44,616 nt of DNA from Clostridia bacterium (GCA_022790975.1 JAAVYF010000025.1:1-44616); one strand, 5' to 3'. Numbered from the stretch's first letter, positions 26,186 through 35,392 are shown. The notes: a model not told the origin generated them from the letters alone. A program made the numbers and translations.

Positions 26186-26776
26186 TTATTCATTTATTAA
26201 GTTTTTTATAGTTTCATAAAGATATGGTTTAAATTCTTGAATAGGAAGAGGTTGATTATATAAAATTGAATTAAAGCATGTTGAGCTTACTAATTCTATT
26301 ATCATAAATAAAGTAACATCTGGGTTTTTAAGTTTTATATTTTTTTCTTTAATTCCTTTTAAGAATAGATTTCTCATTCCATTTTCTGCATTTCCTTCAT
26401 GTTCATAAATTTTTTGTATTGTTTCATTATAAATTCCCCAAGATAAATTTTTAGATATAAATTTTAAAAGGAGAGTATTCTTTGAAAGAGCATCTATAAC
26501 GTGATCTACTATAAAAATAACTTGCTCTGTAAGTTTGTTTAAATCTGTTTTTCTTAGAGCTTTTAGAGCATTATTAAAAAGCTTTTTGGATTTTTCTGCA
26601 ATTAAAACATCTCTAATTTCATATTTGTCTTTGAAATATAAATAAAATGTACCTTTTGCAACATCTGCACTATTTGTTATTTCTTGAATTGAAGTATCTT
26701 TTACGCCTTTTTCTGTAAAAAGTTTAAATGCATGTTCTAGTAATCTTGATTCTTTATTATTTGCTTCATCTTTCAT
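26186..26776 (-). CDS. TetR-family repressor
   Basis: 196 residues. An N-terminal helix-turn-helix (about 10-55: ESRLLEHAFKLFTEKGVKDT, then TNSADVAKGTFYLYFKDKYEIRD) is followed by an all-helical ligand-binding domain. It is divergent from the MMPL exporter gene and separated from it by about 370 bases carrying three TGACTA-type palindromes over both promoters. It therefore probably represses itself and the exporter operon and is relieved by a transported compound (inference). The start has AAAGGTAG upstream. Confidence 0.9.
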   Translation of the reverse strand: MKDEANNKESRLLEHAFKLFTEKGVKDTSIQEITNSADVAKGTFYLYFKDKYEIRDVLIAEKSKKLFNNALKALRKTDLNKLTEQVIFIVDHVIDALSKNTLLLKFISKNLSWGIYNETIQKIYEHEGNAENGMRNLFLKGIKEKNIKLKNPDVTLFMIIELVSSTCFNSILYNQPLPIQEFKPYLYETIKNLINE

Positions 26777-26882
26777 AATATCTACCTTTCTAATTTTAAA
26801 ATTTATTTGTGAAAAATAGTCTAAGAAGAAATGTGTTCTTTCCTTTATTATTCACATTTTTATTATTAATTACTATAATAAA

Positions 26883-26911
26883 ATAGTATCACAAAAATGA
26901 CTATTAGTCAA
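26883..26911 (-). promoter_or_regulatory. Promoter of the tetR-family gene with operator O1
   Basis: On the minus strand TTGACT (26911-26906), a 17-base spacer and TACTAT (26888-26883). The palindrome TGACTATTAGTCA (26898-26910) covers the -35 box and part of the spacer. Confidence 0.75.
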
Positions 26912-26928
26912 TATTTTTTGAAAAACTA

Positions 26929-26957
26929 TTGACTAATGGTCATTAAAGTAGTATAAT
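26929..26957 (+). promoter_or_regulatory. Promoter of the MMPL operon with operator O2
   Basis: TTGACT (26929-26934), a 17-base spacer and TATAAT (26952-26957). The near-palindrome TGACTAATGGTCA (26930-26942) overlaps the -35 box, as O1 does on the other strand. The two promoters are divergent and their -35 boxes are about 17 bases apart. Confidence 0.8.
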
Positions 26958-26974
26958 ACTTTACAACACAAAAA

Positions 26975-26987
26975 TGACTAATAGTCA
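26975..26987. promoter_or_regulatory. Operator O3
   Basis: TGACTAATAGTCA, a perfect palindrome around a central base, about 18 bases downstream of the MMPL -10 box. A decayed fourth copy, TGACTAATTGTTA, lies at 27117-27129 just before the MMPL ribosome site. The long leader 26988-27134 holds no other feature that I can see. Confidence 0.75.
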
Positions 26988-27148
26988 TTCTGTTTGAGTA
27001 ATATTACTTTTAAAATGCAGAATTATTTATTTCCAATATATTTATATTATTGTTTTACAAAATAGAAATTATTTATTCTCAATTTATTTAAGTGATATTA
27101 TCTTACAATACAAAAATGACTAATTGTTAATTTGAAAGGAGTTTGAAA

Positions 27149-29230
27149 ATGCGAAAGTTTGGCGAAATAATATGTAAATACAGAAAAATAATATTAATTG
27201 TTGCAATTTTATTATTAATTCCATCTGCAATAGGAATGGCTAAAACAAAAATAAATTATGATATCTTAGTGTATTTGCCAGAAAATGTAGAAACAATACA
27301 AGGTGAAAATATATTATCTGATGATTTTGGAATGGGTGCATATTCTGTATTAATTTTAGATAATATGCCAATGAATGAAATTTTAAAATTAGAAGAAGAT
27401 TTAAAGAAAATTGATAATGTTGCTTTAGTAGCAAGCTTGGCTGATATTTTAGGGGAAGGGGTTCCACCAGATATTCTTCCAGATGATATTAAAGATTTGG
27501 CTTATAATGAAAATGCAACTATTATGATGGTAACTTTAAAAGATAGTATATCTTCAGATAATACAATGGAAACTATAGAGCGAATAAGAGAAATGACAGA
27601 TGAAAGATGCGAAATCTCAGGAATGTCCGCAATAATTTTAGATACGAAAAATATTTTTAATAGTGAGTTTTTTATATATGTAGTAATATCTGTTATTTTA
27701 TGTTTAATAATATTAGAACTAGCTCTAGACTCATTTGTAGCACCAATATTTTTGCTATTAAATATAGGTTTTGCAATTCTTTATAATATGGGAAGTAATA
27801 TTTTACTTGGAGAAATTTCCTATATTACTAAGGCAATTGCTTCAGTGCTTCAACTTGGAGTAACAACAGATTTTGCAATTTTCTTGTATCATAGCTATAT
27901 GAGTGAAAAAGAGTCTGGTTTAAATAATGAAAAGGCTATGGCAAATGCAATAACTACAACAATGGGTTCTGTTTTTGGAAGTTCAATTACAACAATTGCA
28001 GGTTTTTTAGCACTTTGTGGAATGAACTTAACATTAGGAAAAGATATAGGGCTTGTTATGGCAAAAGGTGTTTTGTTTGGAGTAATTTGTGTTGTAACAG
28101 TTCTTCCTGCAATGATTCTTTGTTTTAATGTGGCAATTGAAAAAACAAAACATAAAAGTATTTTACCTAAATTTACACATTTAAAAAATTTTATAATTAA
28201 ATATCACAAAGTAATTATAATAATATTTATATTAGCATTACCAGTTGCTTTATATGGATATAATAGAACTGAAATTTATTATAATTTGGACTCTAAATTA
28301 CCAAAAAGCTTAGAAAGTGTTAAAGCAAATACAGATTTAAAAGAAAAGTTTGGTTTAGTATCACTTGAAATGTTATTAGTAGAAAATGATATTCCAGATG
28401 AAGAGATAAATTTAATGCTAGATGAAATTAAAGAAGTTGATGGAATAGAGTGGGCATTTGGTATATCTAATATTTCAGATTTAGGAATTCCTGAAATGAT
28501 AATACCAGAAGATATTTTAAGTAAAGTTAAAAATGATGAATATAATTTAGTAATTATATCTTCTAAATATGAGATGGCAACAGATGAATTTAATTCTCAA
28601 GTAAAAAGTGTAAATAGTATAATAAAAAAATATGATGAAGGAGCAATTTTAGCTGGAGAAGGGCCACTTATGAATGACTTAGTTGAAATAGCAGATCACG
28701 ATTTTAATAGTGTAAATACAATTTCGATTGGAATTATATTTGTAATAATGCTTATTATATTAAAATCAATTTCACTTCCATTTATATTAATGATTGTTAT
28801 TGAATTTGCTATATTTATTAATATGGGAATTCCATATTATCAGGGAACAGTACTTCCATTTATAGCTTCAATTGTTATAGGAACTATCCAGCTTGGTGCA
28901 ACAATAGATTATGCAATATTAATTACATCTAAATATACAAACAAAAGAAAAGAGGGCATAGAAAAGAAAGATGCAATTGATTATGCCTTAGGTTCTTCGA
29001 TCGTTTCAATATTTGTAAGCGGATTATGTTTTTTTGGAGCAACAATTGGAGTTGGTGTATATTCGGAAATAGAAATAATTAGTTCTTTATGTGTATTAAT
29101 GTCAAGGGGAGCTATAATTAGCATGGTTTCTGTTGCATTTATATTACCATCATTATTAATGGTATTTGATAAATTAGTTTGTAAAACTACAATTGGAATG
29201 AGAAAAGTAGAATATAAAAATTTTAGATAA
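27149..29230 (+). CDS. MMPL/RND-family exporter
   Basis: 693 residues from ATG 27149 (AAAGGAG upstream; the TTG at 27143 is less likely). The layout is one N-terminal membrane helix, an extracytoplasmic domain (about 35-170), five to six membrane helices with GVTTDFAIFLYHSYMSEKE, then a second half of the same design with GATIDYAILITSKYTNKRK. This is the internal duplication of MMPL/HAE-type permeases. Paired with the downstream secreted heptad-repeat protein and the TetR gene, it probably exports a lipid, a toxic amphiphile or a cell-envelope compound. The substrate cannot be told from sequence. Confidence 0.9.
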   Translation: MRKFGEIICKYRKIILIVAILLLIPSAIGMAKTKINYDILVYLPENVETIQGENILSDDFGMGAYSVLILDNMPMNEILKLEEDLKKIDNVALVASLADILGEGVPPDILPDDIKDLAYNENATIMMVTLKDSISSDNTMETIERIREMTDERCEISGMSAIILDTKNIFNSEFFIYVVISVILCLIILELALDSFVAPIFLLLNIGFAILYNMGSNILLGEISYITKAIASVLQLGVTTDFAIFLYHSYMSEKESGLNNEKAMANAITTTMGSVFGSSITTIAGFLALCGMNLTLGKDIGLVMAKGVLFGVICVVTVLPAMILCFNVAIEKTKHKSILPKFTHLKNFIIKYHKVIIIIFILALPVALYGYNRTEIYYNLDSKLPKSLESVKANTDLKEKFGLVSLEMLLVENDIPDEEINLMLDEIKEVDGIEWAFGISNISDLGIPEMIIPEDILSKVKNDEYNLVIISSKYEMATDEFNSQVKSVNSIIKKYDEGAILAGEGPLMNDLVEIADHDFNSVNTISIGIIFVIMLIILKSISLPFILMIVIEFAIFINMGIPYYQGTVLPFIASIVIGTIQLGATIDYAILITSKYTNKRKEGIEKKDAIDYALGSSIVSIFVSGLCFFGATIGVGVYSEIEIISSLCVLMSRGAIISMVSVAFILPSLLMVFDKLVCKTTIGMRKVEYKNFR

Positions 29231-29293
29231 TATTTAGAAAGAGGATTTTATTTTTAATATTTATTTTATAAAAAAGAAAGGAATGTTTTAAAA

Positions 29294-31366
29294 ATGAAAA
29301 TTAAATTAATTAGTAAAATTACTGCTGGAACAGTAGTTGCTTCAATACTAACTTATTATGCATCACCAGTTTTTGCATATATAAATGAAGAAACTATTTA
29401 TTCTAAAGCAAATCAAAGTGGAGAAAATTATAAGTCAACGGTTACTACAATTACAGAAGATAAGGATGGAACAAATACAGTTCAGTTAGATTTAGATAAG
29501 CAAATACCAATTGAATGTAAAATAACATATTATTTAAATGGTAAAGAAATAACAGCAAAAGAAATTGCAGGAAAATCTGGACATATAAAAATAAAATTAG
29601 ATTATACAAATAGTTCTATAAATTCTATTAAAATAGATGATGAAGAAGAAAGCTTATATACACCATTTATAGTATTATCAGGTGTTGTTTTAGATAATAA
29701 GAATAATAAAAATATTGAAATAACAAATGGAAAAATTATAACAAATGGAAATAAAGTAATTGCTGTTGGAATTACAATGCCAGGATTACAAGAAAGTTTA
29801 AATCTTAATATTGATAGTTTGGAAATTCCAACTTCTATTGAAATTTCAATGGATACAGAAAAATTTGAAATAGGAAATATTATATCATATTCAACACCAA
29901 AAATATTTGGAGAATTAGATATTAATTCAGAAAGTTTTAGTGATTTATTTGATAAAGTAAATGAGTTACAATCAGCAAGTAAACAAATTGAAGATGGTTC
30001 TGTAGAATTATCAGATGGAATAATACAATTAAATGATGGAGCAATTAATTTAAATGATGGTGTAGAACAATTAGATGATGGAATTAATACATTACAAAAT
30101 GGAGCTGTTACATTAAATGATGGAGCAGTTACATTAAAAAATGGAATGGAAGAGTATACATCAAAAACTCAAGAATTTGGTGTAGCTATGAATGATGTTG
30201 CAAATGGTGTAAATTTGTTAAATTCACAATATTCACAGGTAAATGATGGTATAAATACTTTAAATAGTTCATCAAAAGAACTAAATAGTGGAGCGCAAAG
30301 TGTAAGTGAAGGAGCAAAAAATGTTTCTGATAATTTAAATTATATTTCTGGAGTATTAGCAGAAACATCTAGTGGAGCTCAAAGTTTATATGCAGGAACT
30401 AAAGAAGCACATAGTGGAATTAATGAAATAGTAAATGGAGTATCTAAACAAGTTGAAGCAAGTAAAACAAGTGAAAATATTCAAAAATTAGATAGTATGC
30501 AGCAAGTTATAGATAAAGATTTAGAATTAATTACTCAATATCAAAATTTAGTTGCAAGCATTCCAGATAAAACTTCACAAGATTATCAAAACGCATATGC
30601 AATTTTGACAGTATTACAAGCAAATTATACTGCACTAAGTGGAGCAAAAGGAACAATTACAAATGCTTCAAATAGTATGGGAGAATTATATTCTCATTTA
30701 ACTGCTTTACAACAAGGTATAAATAATTTAGAAAATGGAGCTGGAACTTTATCAAATGGAATTTCTGAGATTTCAAATGGAACTTTAGAACTTGCAAAAG
30801 GTTCAGAAACACTAGCAAATGGTGCTTCTAACTTATATCAAGGAACAAATGCTTTAACTCAAGGAACAGAAAGTTTAGCATCAGGTTCTAGCCAAGTTGT
30901 AAGTGGAATTAATACTTTAGATTCTGGAACTAAACAATTAAATTCGGCAAGTGGTGAATTAAGTAAAGCTGCTGGAACTATTTGTGGTGGAGCAAAAAAT
31001 TTACAAGAAGGAACTGCTTCTATGGTAAATGGGGTTAATTCTTTATCTAATGGTTCTAAAGAATTGAAAAATGGAACAGCTACATTAACAAGTGGAACAA
31101 GTCAAATTCTTGATGGAGCGAATACATTAACATCTGGAATACGTGAATTTAATACAGAAGGTGTAAATACAATTTGTGATTTTGTAAATAAAGATATAAA
31201 AAATACTTTAAAAAGAGTGGAAAAATTAGAAGAAATTTCAAATAACTATGTAAGTTTTGCTTCTAAAGATAAAAGAGATGATATTAAATTTATTACTATG
31301 ACAGATAGTATAAAAGTAGAAAGTGATTCTAATTCTGATAAAAAGGATGGTAAAGCTAAAAAATAA
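29294..31366 (+). CDS. Secreted LxxG-heptad repeat protein (YhgE-like)
   Basis: 690 residues. A signal peptide (about 1-28) precedes an N-terminal beta region (about 30-215). A very long series of seven-residue repeats follows, of the form L-x-x-G-x-x-x (for example LNDGAINLNDGVEQLDDGIN), at about 230-300, 330-380 and 475-620, interrupted by a helical insert (about 385-470). Such heptads occur in YhgE/Pip-type proteins that sit next to MMPL/ABC exporters and probably form long coiled helices spanning the envelope. It lacks the multi-helix membrane domain of full YhgE, so it likely works as a partner of the MMPL protein. RBS AAAGGAATG is visible. Confidence 0.8.
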   Translation: MKIKLISKITAGTVVASILTYYASPVFAYINEETIYSKANQSGENYKSTVTTITEDKDGTNTVQLDLDKQIPIECKITYYLNGKEITAKEIAGKSGHIKIKLDYTNSSINSIKIDDEEESLYTPFIVLSGVVLDNKNNKNIEITNGKIITNGNKVIAVGITMPGLQESLNLNIDSLEIPTSIEISMDTEKFEIGNIISYSTPKIFGELDINSESFSDLFDKVNELQSASKQIEDGSVELSDGIIQLNDGAINLNDGVEQLDDGINTLQNGAVTLNDGAVTLKNGMEEYTSKTQEFGVAMNDVANGVNLLNSQYSQVNDGINTLNSSSKELNSGAQSVSEGAKNVSDNLNYISGVLAETSSGAQSLYAGTKEAHSGINEIVNGVSKQVEASKTSENIQKLDSMQQVIDKDLELITQYQNLVASIPDKTSQDYQNAYAILTVLQANYTALSGAKGTITNASNSMGELYSHLTALQQGINNLENGAGTLSNGISEISNGTLELAKGSETLANGASNLYQGTNALTQGTESLASGSSQVVSGINTLDSGTKQLNSASGELSKAAGTICGGAKNLQEGTASMVNGVNSLSNGSKELKNGTATLTSGTSQILDGANTLTSGIREFNTEGVNTICDFVNKDIKNTLKRVEKLEEISNNYVSFASKDKRDDIKFITMTDSIKVESDSNSDKKDGKAKK

Positions 31367-31533
31367 TTTTTGTATTATATAATTTCTTAATTTAGTACAA
31401 TATTTAGTATGTTATAATAGTAAATAATAGTATATATTTTATATAAATAAAATTATTTTAGTTTTGTGAAGTATAAAGAAAAATTTCTTGTATAAATAAT
31501 GAAATTATTATAATAATTAAATATTAATGGTAC

Positions 31534-31570
31534 AAATAAGGAATATAATTACAATATATTCCTTATTTTT
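31534..31570 (+). terminator. Terminator of the MMPL operon
   Basis: AAATAAGGAATAT (31534-31546) pairs with ATATTCCTTATTT, followed by Ts. The last Ts are also the first bases of the next promoter's -35 box. The region 31370-31533 is AT-rich with no gene. Confidence 0.8.
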
Positions 31571-31597
31571 GACTTATTATGTTAATTATGATATAAT
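31569..31597 (+). promoter_or_regulatory. Promoter of the foreign cassette
   Basis: TTGACT (31569-31574), a 17-base spacer and TATAAT (31592-31597), a near-consensus promoter. Confidence 0.8.
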
Positions 31598-31604
31598 ATA
31601 AAGT

Positions 31605-31680
31605 ACATTAGATAGCCTCGTGAGTTAGACTTTCGGGGTTTCCAGTCGGAAGACTGAGATTATAAGAAAGAGGATACGAA
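31605..31680 (+). ncRNA. Structured 5' leader of unknown class
   Basis: CCTCG (31616-31620) can pair with CGGGG (31634-31638, one G-U). CAGTC-GGAA-GACTG (31643-31656) is a perfect hairpin with a GGAA loop. An alternative pairing GACT (31628-31631) with AGTC (31644-31647) would exclude the second hairpin. The base composition is much richer in G and C than the flanks. I do not recognise a known riboswitch. Confidence 0.45.
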
Positions 31681-31681
31681 A

Positions 31682-32221
31682 ATGAAACAAAAGAATGAAA
31701 CAGTAGTAGTGGTTATTCGGAATGGAATAGCCAAAGAGGTTCATCTTCCAGATGATATTGTGAGAGTTTTGGAGGAAGCCTATGACAGGGAGCCAGTAGT
31801 TGGCATCAGCCGTGATTCGTACCGGGCAATGGCAGGAATGTTAGGAAACAGAGTATTATATTATCAGAGTATTTTATCTGATAAAGAGAATACAGAGATG
31901 TTTTCTAAAACAACTGCTTTTGCAGAAGCGTTCGGGATCGATGGAACATATACAAAGCTCCTGTTTGACCTGATGTGCTGGATTGAACGCTGTTCTGCGA
32001 ACATGTCATATTTTTCAAGTGGTAGTATTAATATGAATACATTGCTCGGGTTCTTAAACGGGCGTAGTAACAAATATTATAGCTACTATAAGATTAATAA
32101 GGACTTTAAGAACTGGGCACAGCCGTTGTTCGGGTACCATCAGATCCAAATGGGGATTGTTAAGTTTTGCAAGTTCTTTTACTCGGTCATTAAGGACGAG
32201 GACTGGGCTACTATTGCATAA
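31682..32221 (+). CDS. Unknown protein of foreign codon usage
   Basis: 179 residues, cytoplasmic, no motif I recognise. The N-terminus has VVIRNGIAKEVHLPDDIVRV; the middle is helical with two cysteines (LMCWIERCSANM); the C-terminus is aromatic-rich (KFCKFFYSVIKDEDWATIA). Codons such as CTC, CGG, GCG, GGG and GCC are used freely, unlike neighbouring genes. It carries its own promoter, structured leader and terminator, so it forms a complete self-contained cassette, probably acquired recently. Function unknown. Confidence 0.75.
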   Translation: MKQKNETVVVVIRNGIAKEVHLPDDIVRVLEEAYDREPVVGISRDSYRAMAGMLGNRVLYYQSILSDKENTEMFSKTTAFAEAFGIDGTYTKLLFDLMCWIERCSANMSYFSSGSINMNTLLGFLNGRSNKYYSYYKINKDFKNWAQPLFGYHQIQMGIVKFCKFFYSVIKDEDWATIA

Positions 32222-32261
32222 CAACATTTAGTGCATTTTATTCTATGTGCTAAATCCTCAA

Positions 32262-32312
32262 ATCGAGAATTCCTCATTCCTTATTAAGGGATGGGGGATT
32301 CTTGATTTTTTT
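32262..32312 (+). terminator. Strong terminator of the foreign cassette
   Basis: ATCGAGAATTCCTCATTCC pairs, with several G-U pairs, with GGGATGGGGGATTCTTGAT, followed by T7. Confidence 0.85.
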
Positions 32313-32414
32313 GTTTAAATGCATTAGAATTAAAGCTGAAATTATGTATAATATTTTTTAATCTAATTTACTTTATAAATGAGAAAATTAAATATTATTA
32401 GAAAGGAAATTGTA

Positions 32415-33755
32415 ATGCAAGATTATATAACTGTAATAGGTGGTGGATTGGCTGGTTGTGAGGCAGCTCTTCAAATAGCTAAAAAAGGAATAAAAGTAAA
32501 ACTATATGAAATGAAACCAGTTAAATTTTCAGATGCTCATTCAAATAAGAATTTAGCTGAAATTGTTTGTAGTAATTCTTTTAAATCTAATTTACTTACA
32601 AATGCATGTGGACTTTTAAAAGAAGAATTAAGGATTTTAGGAGGAGAATTGATTAGAATTGCAGATAGAGTAAAAGTTCCAGCAGGACAGGCACTTGCTG
32701 TAGATAGAGATGTTTTTGCAGAAAATGTAACAAAAATAATTGAGGAAAATAAAAATATAGAAATAATAAGAGAAGAAATAACTAAAATTCCAGAATCTGG
32801 GGTTGTTGTAATCGCAACAGGACCGCTTACATCAAAAGAATTATCTAAACAAATTGCTAATTTAGTAAATGAGAAAGAACTTTATTTTTATGATGCAGCA
32901 GCTCCTATAGTAGAAAAAAATAGTATTGATATGAATATTGCATTTATTGGAAATAGATATGATGAGGAAAGAGGAAAAGATGAAGAATATGATATTTGGA
33001 TTGAAAGATTAAAAAATCAAGAAGATAGTTATATAAATCTTCCAATGAATAAAGAAGAATATGATAATTTTGTAAATGAACTTATAGATGCGCAAACAGT
33101 AATTCTTCATGATTTTGAAAAAAGAGAGATTTTTGAAGGATGTATGCCACTAGAGGTTATGGCAAAAAGAGGAAAAGATACTTTGAGATTTGGTCCATTA
33201 AAACCAGTTGGATTTACAGATAAAAGAACTGGACGTCGTCCATATGCTGTAGTTCAATTAAGACAGGATAATAATGAAGGAACATTATATAATTTAGTTG
33301 GTTTTCAAACAAATTTAAAATATGGAGAACAAAAAAGGTTATTTTCAATGATTCCAGGTCTTAATAATGCGAATTTTGTAAAATATGGAGTAATGCATAG
33401 AAATACATATATTAATTCAGTAAATTTATTAGATGAAACTTACAATTTAAAAAAAGACAAAAGAATATTTTTTGCAGGTCAAATAACTGGTGTAGAAGGA
33501 TATGTAGAATCTATAGCATCTGGATTTGTAGCAGGTATAAATGCTGCAGAAAATTTTTTAAATAAAGAAAAAATAATTTTTAATGAAAAAACTATGATAG
33601 GAGCTCTAAACAAATATATATCATCTAATAAGGAGAATTTCCAACCAATGAATGCTAATTTTGGAATTCTTCCAGAACTTGATGTAAAAATTAAAGATAA
33701 AAAAGAAAGATATAGGTTATTAGCAGATAGAAGTTTGGAAACTTTGAACTTTTAG
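32415..33755 (+). CDS. trmFO: Folate-dependent tRNA (uracil-54-C5) methyltransferase TrmFO
   Basis: Makes ribothymidine at tRNA position 54 using methylenetetrahydrofolate and FAD. ATG 32415 is chosen because GAAAGGAAA precedes it and the FAD motif follows at once (ITVIGGGLAGCEAA). The 446-residue product has the family cysteines in AEIVCSNSFKSN and FEGCMPLEVMAKRGKD, and the end motif FFAGQITGVEGYVES. It is intact, native in codon use and lies between two foreign-looking genes. In Firmicutes it is often found near topA; here topA is about 7 kb upstream, consistent with later insertions between them (inference). Confidence 0.95.
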   Translation: MQDYITVIGGGLAGCEAALQIAKKGIKVKLYEMKPVKFSDAHSNKNLAEIVCSNSFKSNLLTNACGLLKEELRILGGELIRIADRVKVPAGQALAVDRDVFAENVTKIIEENKNIEIIREEITKIPESGVVVIATGPLTSKELSKQIANLVNEKELYFYDAAAPIVEKNSIDMNIAFIGNRYDEERGKDEEYDIWIERLKNQEDSYINLPMNKEEYDNFVNELIDAQTVILHDFEKREIFEGCMPLEVMAKRGKDTLRFGPLKPVGFTDKRTGRRPYAVVQLRQDNNEGTLYNLVGFQTNLKYGEQKRLFSMIPGLNNANFVKYGVMHRNTYINSVNLLDETYNLKKDKRIFFAGQITGVEGYVESIASGFVAGINAAENFLNKEKIIFNEKTMIGALNKYISSNKENFQPMNANFGILPELDVKIKDKKERYRLLADRSLETLNF

Positions 33756-33796
33756 GGACGGTTCCAAAAATTTCAAAGTTTTAAATTATAATTTTC

Positions 33797-33825
33797 TTGA
33801 CTTTTTGTAATAAAGTTTGTATACT
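33797..33825 (+). promoter_or_regulatory. Promoter of the flavoprotein gene
   Basis: TTGACT (33797-33802), a 17-base spacer and TATACT (33820-33825). Just before it the trmFO 3' end can fold: AACTTTGAA with TTTCAAAGTT around GGGACGGTTCC. Confidence 0.75.
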
Positions 33826-33928
33826 ATTTCTGTAAACCGTAAATATATTTATTTTGACAGATGTGTTGAAAGGAGATGATTAGATATTTTAGTTTTCTTT
33901 AGAAACAAATAATTTAGGAGGAAATGAA

Positions 33929-35353
33929 ATGGACTATGATTATGTAATTGTAGGAGGAGGACCAGCAGGAGCATTTTTTGCATATGGTGTTCTGCAAAAG
34001 AATCCTCAAAAGCGGATTTTGCTTATTGAGCGTGGAGAAAGGATAGAAAATAGAAGCTGTCCTGAGTCTAAGATGCATAAGTGTGTTAAGTGCAAGCCAT
34101 TTTGCAATATTACAAATGGGTTCTCTGGAGCAGGCGGAGGTTCCGACGGGAAACTTTCTTTATACAATCAAGAGGATGATGACTTTTACATAGGAGGAAA
34201 TCTTCATAAATATGTGGGAGTTAATGAAACAAAGAAGCTGATTGATACAGTAGATACCATCTATTTAAAGTTTGGAGCTACCAAGGAAGTAGAGGGTACA
34301 GAGCATCGACATGAGATTGATAAAATTCGTAAAAAGGCAAGAGAAAATGGTCTGGACCTTTTGAATGTTCCGATTCGCCATCTAGGAACAGATGAAGCAC
34401 ATAAACTCTATGAAAGATTGGAACATTACCTTGAGCAAAATGGCGTACAGATTGATTTTAATTCCGAAGTTATAGATTTAATTGTGGAAGAAAATCAGGT
34501 AAAAGGTGTTCGCTGTAAAGAAACATTTCACTGCGATTTAGATATATTTGAGGTTCGTTCTTCAAAGGTTATTGTAGCAGTGGGAAGAGTTGGGGCAGAT
34601 TGGTTGTTAAATATGTGTAAAAAACATAACATACGAAATACCCCAAGCGTTATTGATATAGGTGTTCGTTATGAACTGCCTGACCATGTTATGGAAAAGC
34701 TCAACCAGTGTATGTATGAAGCTAAGTTTGTAGGAAAACCAGCACCATTTGGCGATAAAGTTAGAACTTTCTGTCAAAATCCATCTGGATTTGTAACATC
34801 AGAAGTTTATGACGATAAAATCGCTGGAAACATTGTATTGGTAAATGGTCATTCTTTAAAAGGTAAAAAGAGTACCAATACAAATCTGGCATTACTTGTT
34901 TCAATAACTTTACCTGATGTGGAGAATCCAATGGAGTATTGCAGGAACATTGCAAGAAATGTGAATGCTATTGCTAAAGGAAATCCAATTGTTCAACGTT
35001 TAGCTGATCTTAAAGAAGGTAGAAGAACTTGGCAGGATGAACTTCAGTTTAATTCTATTGAACCTACACTGAAAACAGCTAATCCTGGAGATCTTAGCTT
35101 GTGTATGCCGTATCGAGAGATGACAGATATTCTGAATTTTATTGAAATGGTAGACAAAGTTGCTCCGGGTTTTGCTAATGGCAATAATTTGTTATATGGT
35201 CCGGAAATTAAGTTCTATAGTAATAAAGTAGAACTTACAAATTCTCTTGAAACATCAGTTAATGGGCTGTATGCAATAGGCGATGGGTGTGGTTTGACTC
35301 GCGGATTAATGATGGCATCTGCATCAGGATATTATTTGTCTCAAAAGATTTAA
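33929..35353 (+). CDS. FAD-dependent dehydrogenase of the COG2509 type
   Basis: 474 residues with TAGGAGG upstream. The N-terminal Rossmann motif IVGGGPAGAFFAYGV binds FAD; a cysteine-rich stretch (CPESKMHKCVKCKPFCNI, about 47-64) is followed by GFSGAGGGSDGKLSLY; the C-terminal FAD motif is GLYAIGDGCGLTRG. This matches the uncharacterised flavoproteins I know as COG2509. The substrate is unknown. Codon choice (CGC, CGG, CTG, GGG, TCC) differs from that of neighbours, so acquisition from a less AT-rich donor is likely. It has its own promoter and terminator. Confidence 0.8.
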   Translation: MDYDYVIVGGGPAGAFFAYGVLQKNPQKRILLIERGERIENRSCPESKMHKCVKCKPFCNITNGFSGAGGGSDGKLSLYNQEDDDFYIGGNLHKYVGVNETKKLIDTVDTIYLKFGATKEVEGTEHRHEIDKIRKKARENGLDLLNVPIRHLGTDEAHKLYERLEHYLEQNGVQIDFNSEVIDLIVEENQVKGVRCKETFHCDLDIFEVRSSKVIVAVGRVGADWLLNMCKKHNIRNTPSVIDIGVRYELPDHVMEKLNQCMYEAKFVGKPAPFGDKVRTFCQNPSGFVTSEVYDDKIAGNIVLVNGHSLKGKKSTNTNLALLVSITLPDVENPMEYCRNIARNVNAIAKGNPIVQRLADLKEGRRTWQDELQFNSIEPTLKTANPGDLSLCMPYREMTDILNFIEMVDKVAPGFANGNNLLYGPEIKFYSNKVELTNSLETSVNGLYAIGDGCGLTRGLMMASASGYYLSQKI

Positions 35354-35392
35354 AATATTATATGATAGAGAATTTCTAGTCATAAAATAAAG

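Noticed and set aside
33755..33785. GGGACGGTTCC as half of an IS or REP-like palindrome
   Set aside because: Only one half is present, with no matching GGAACCGTCCC or transposase nearby.
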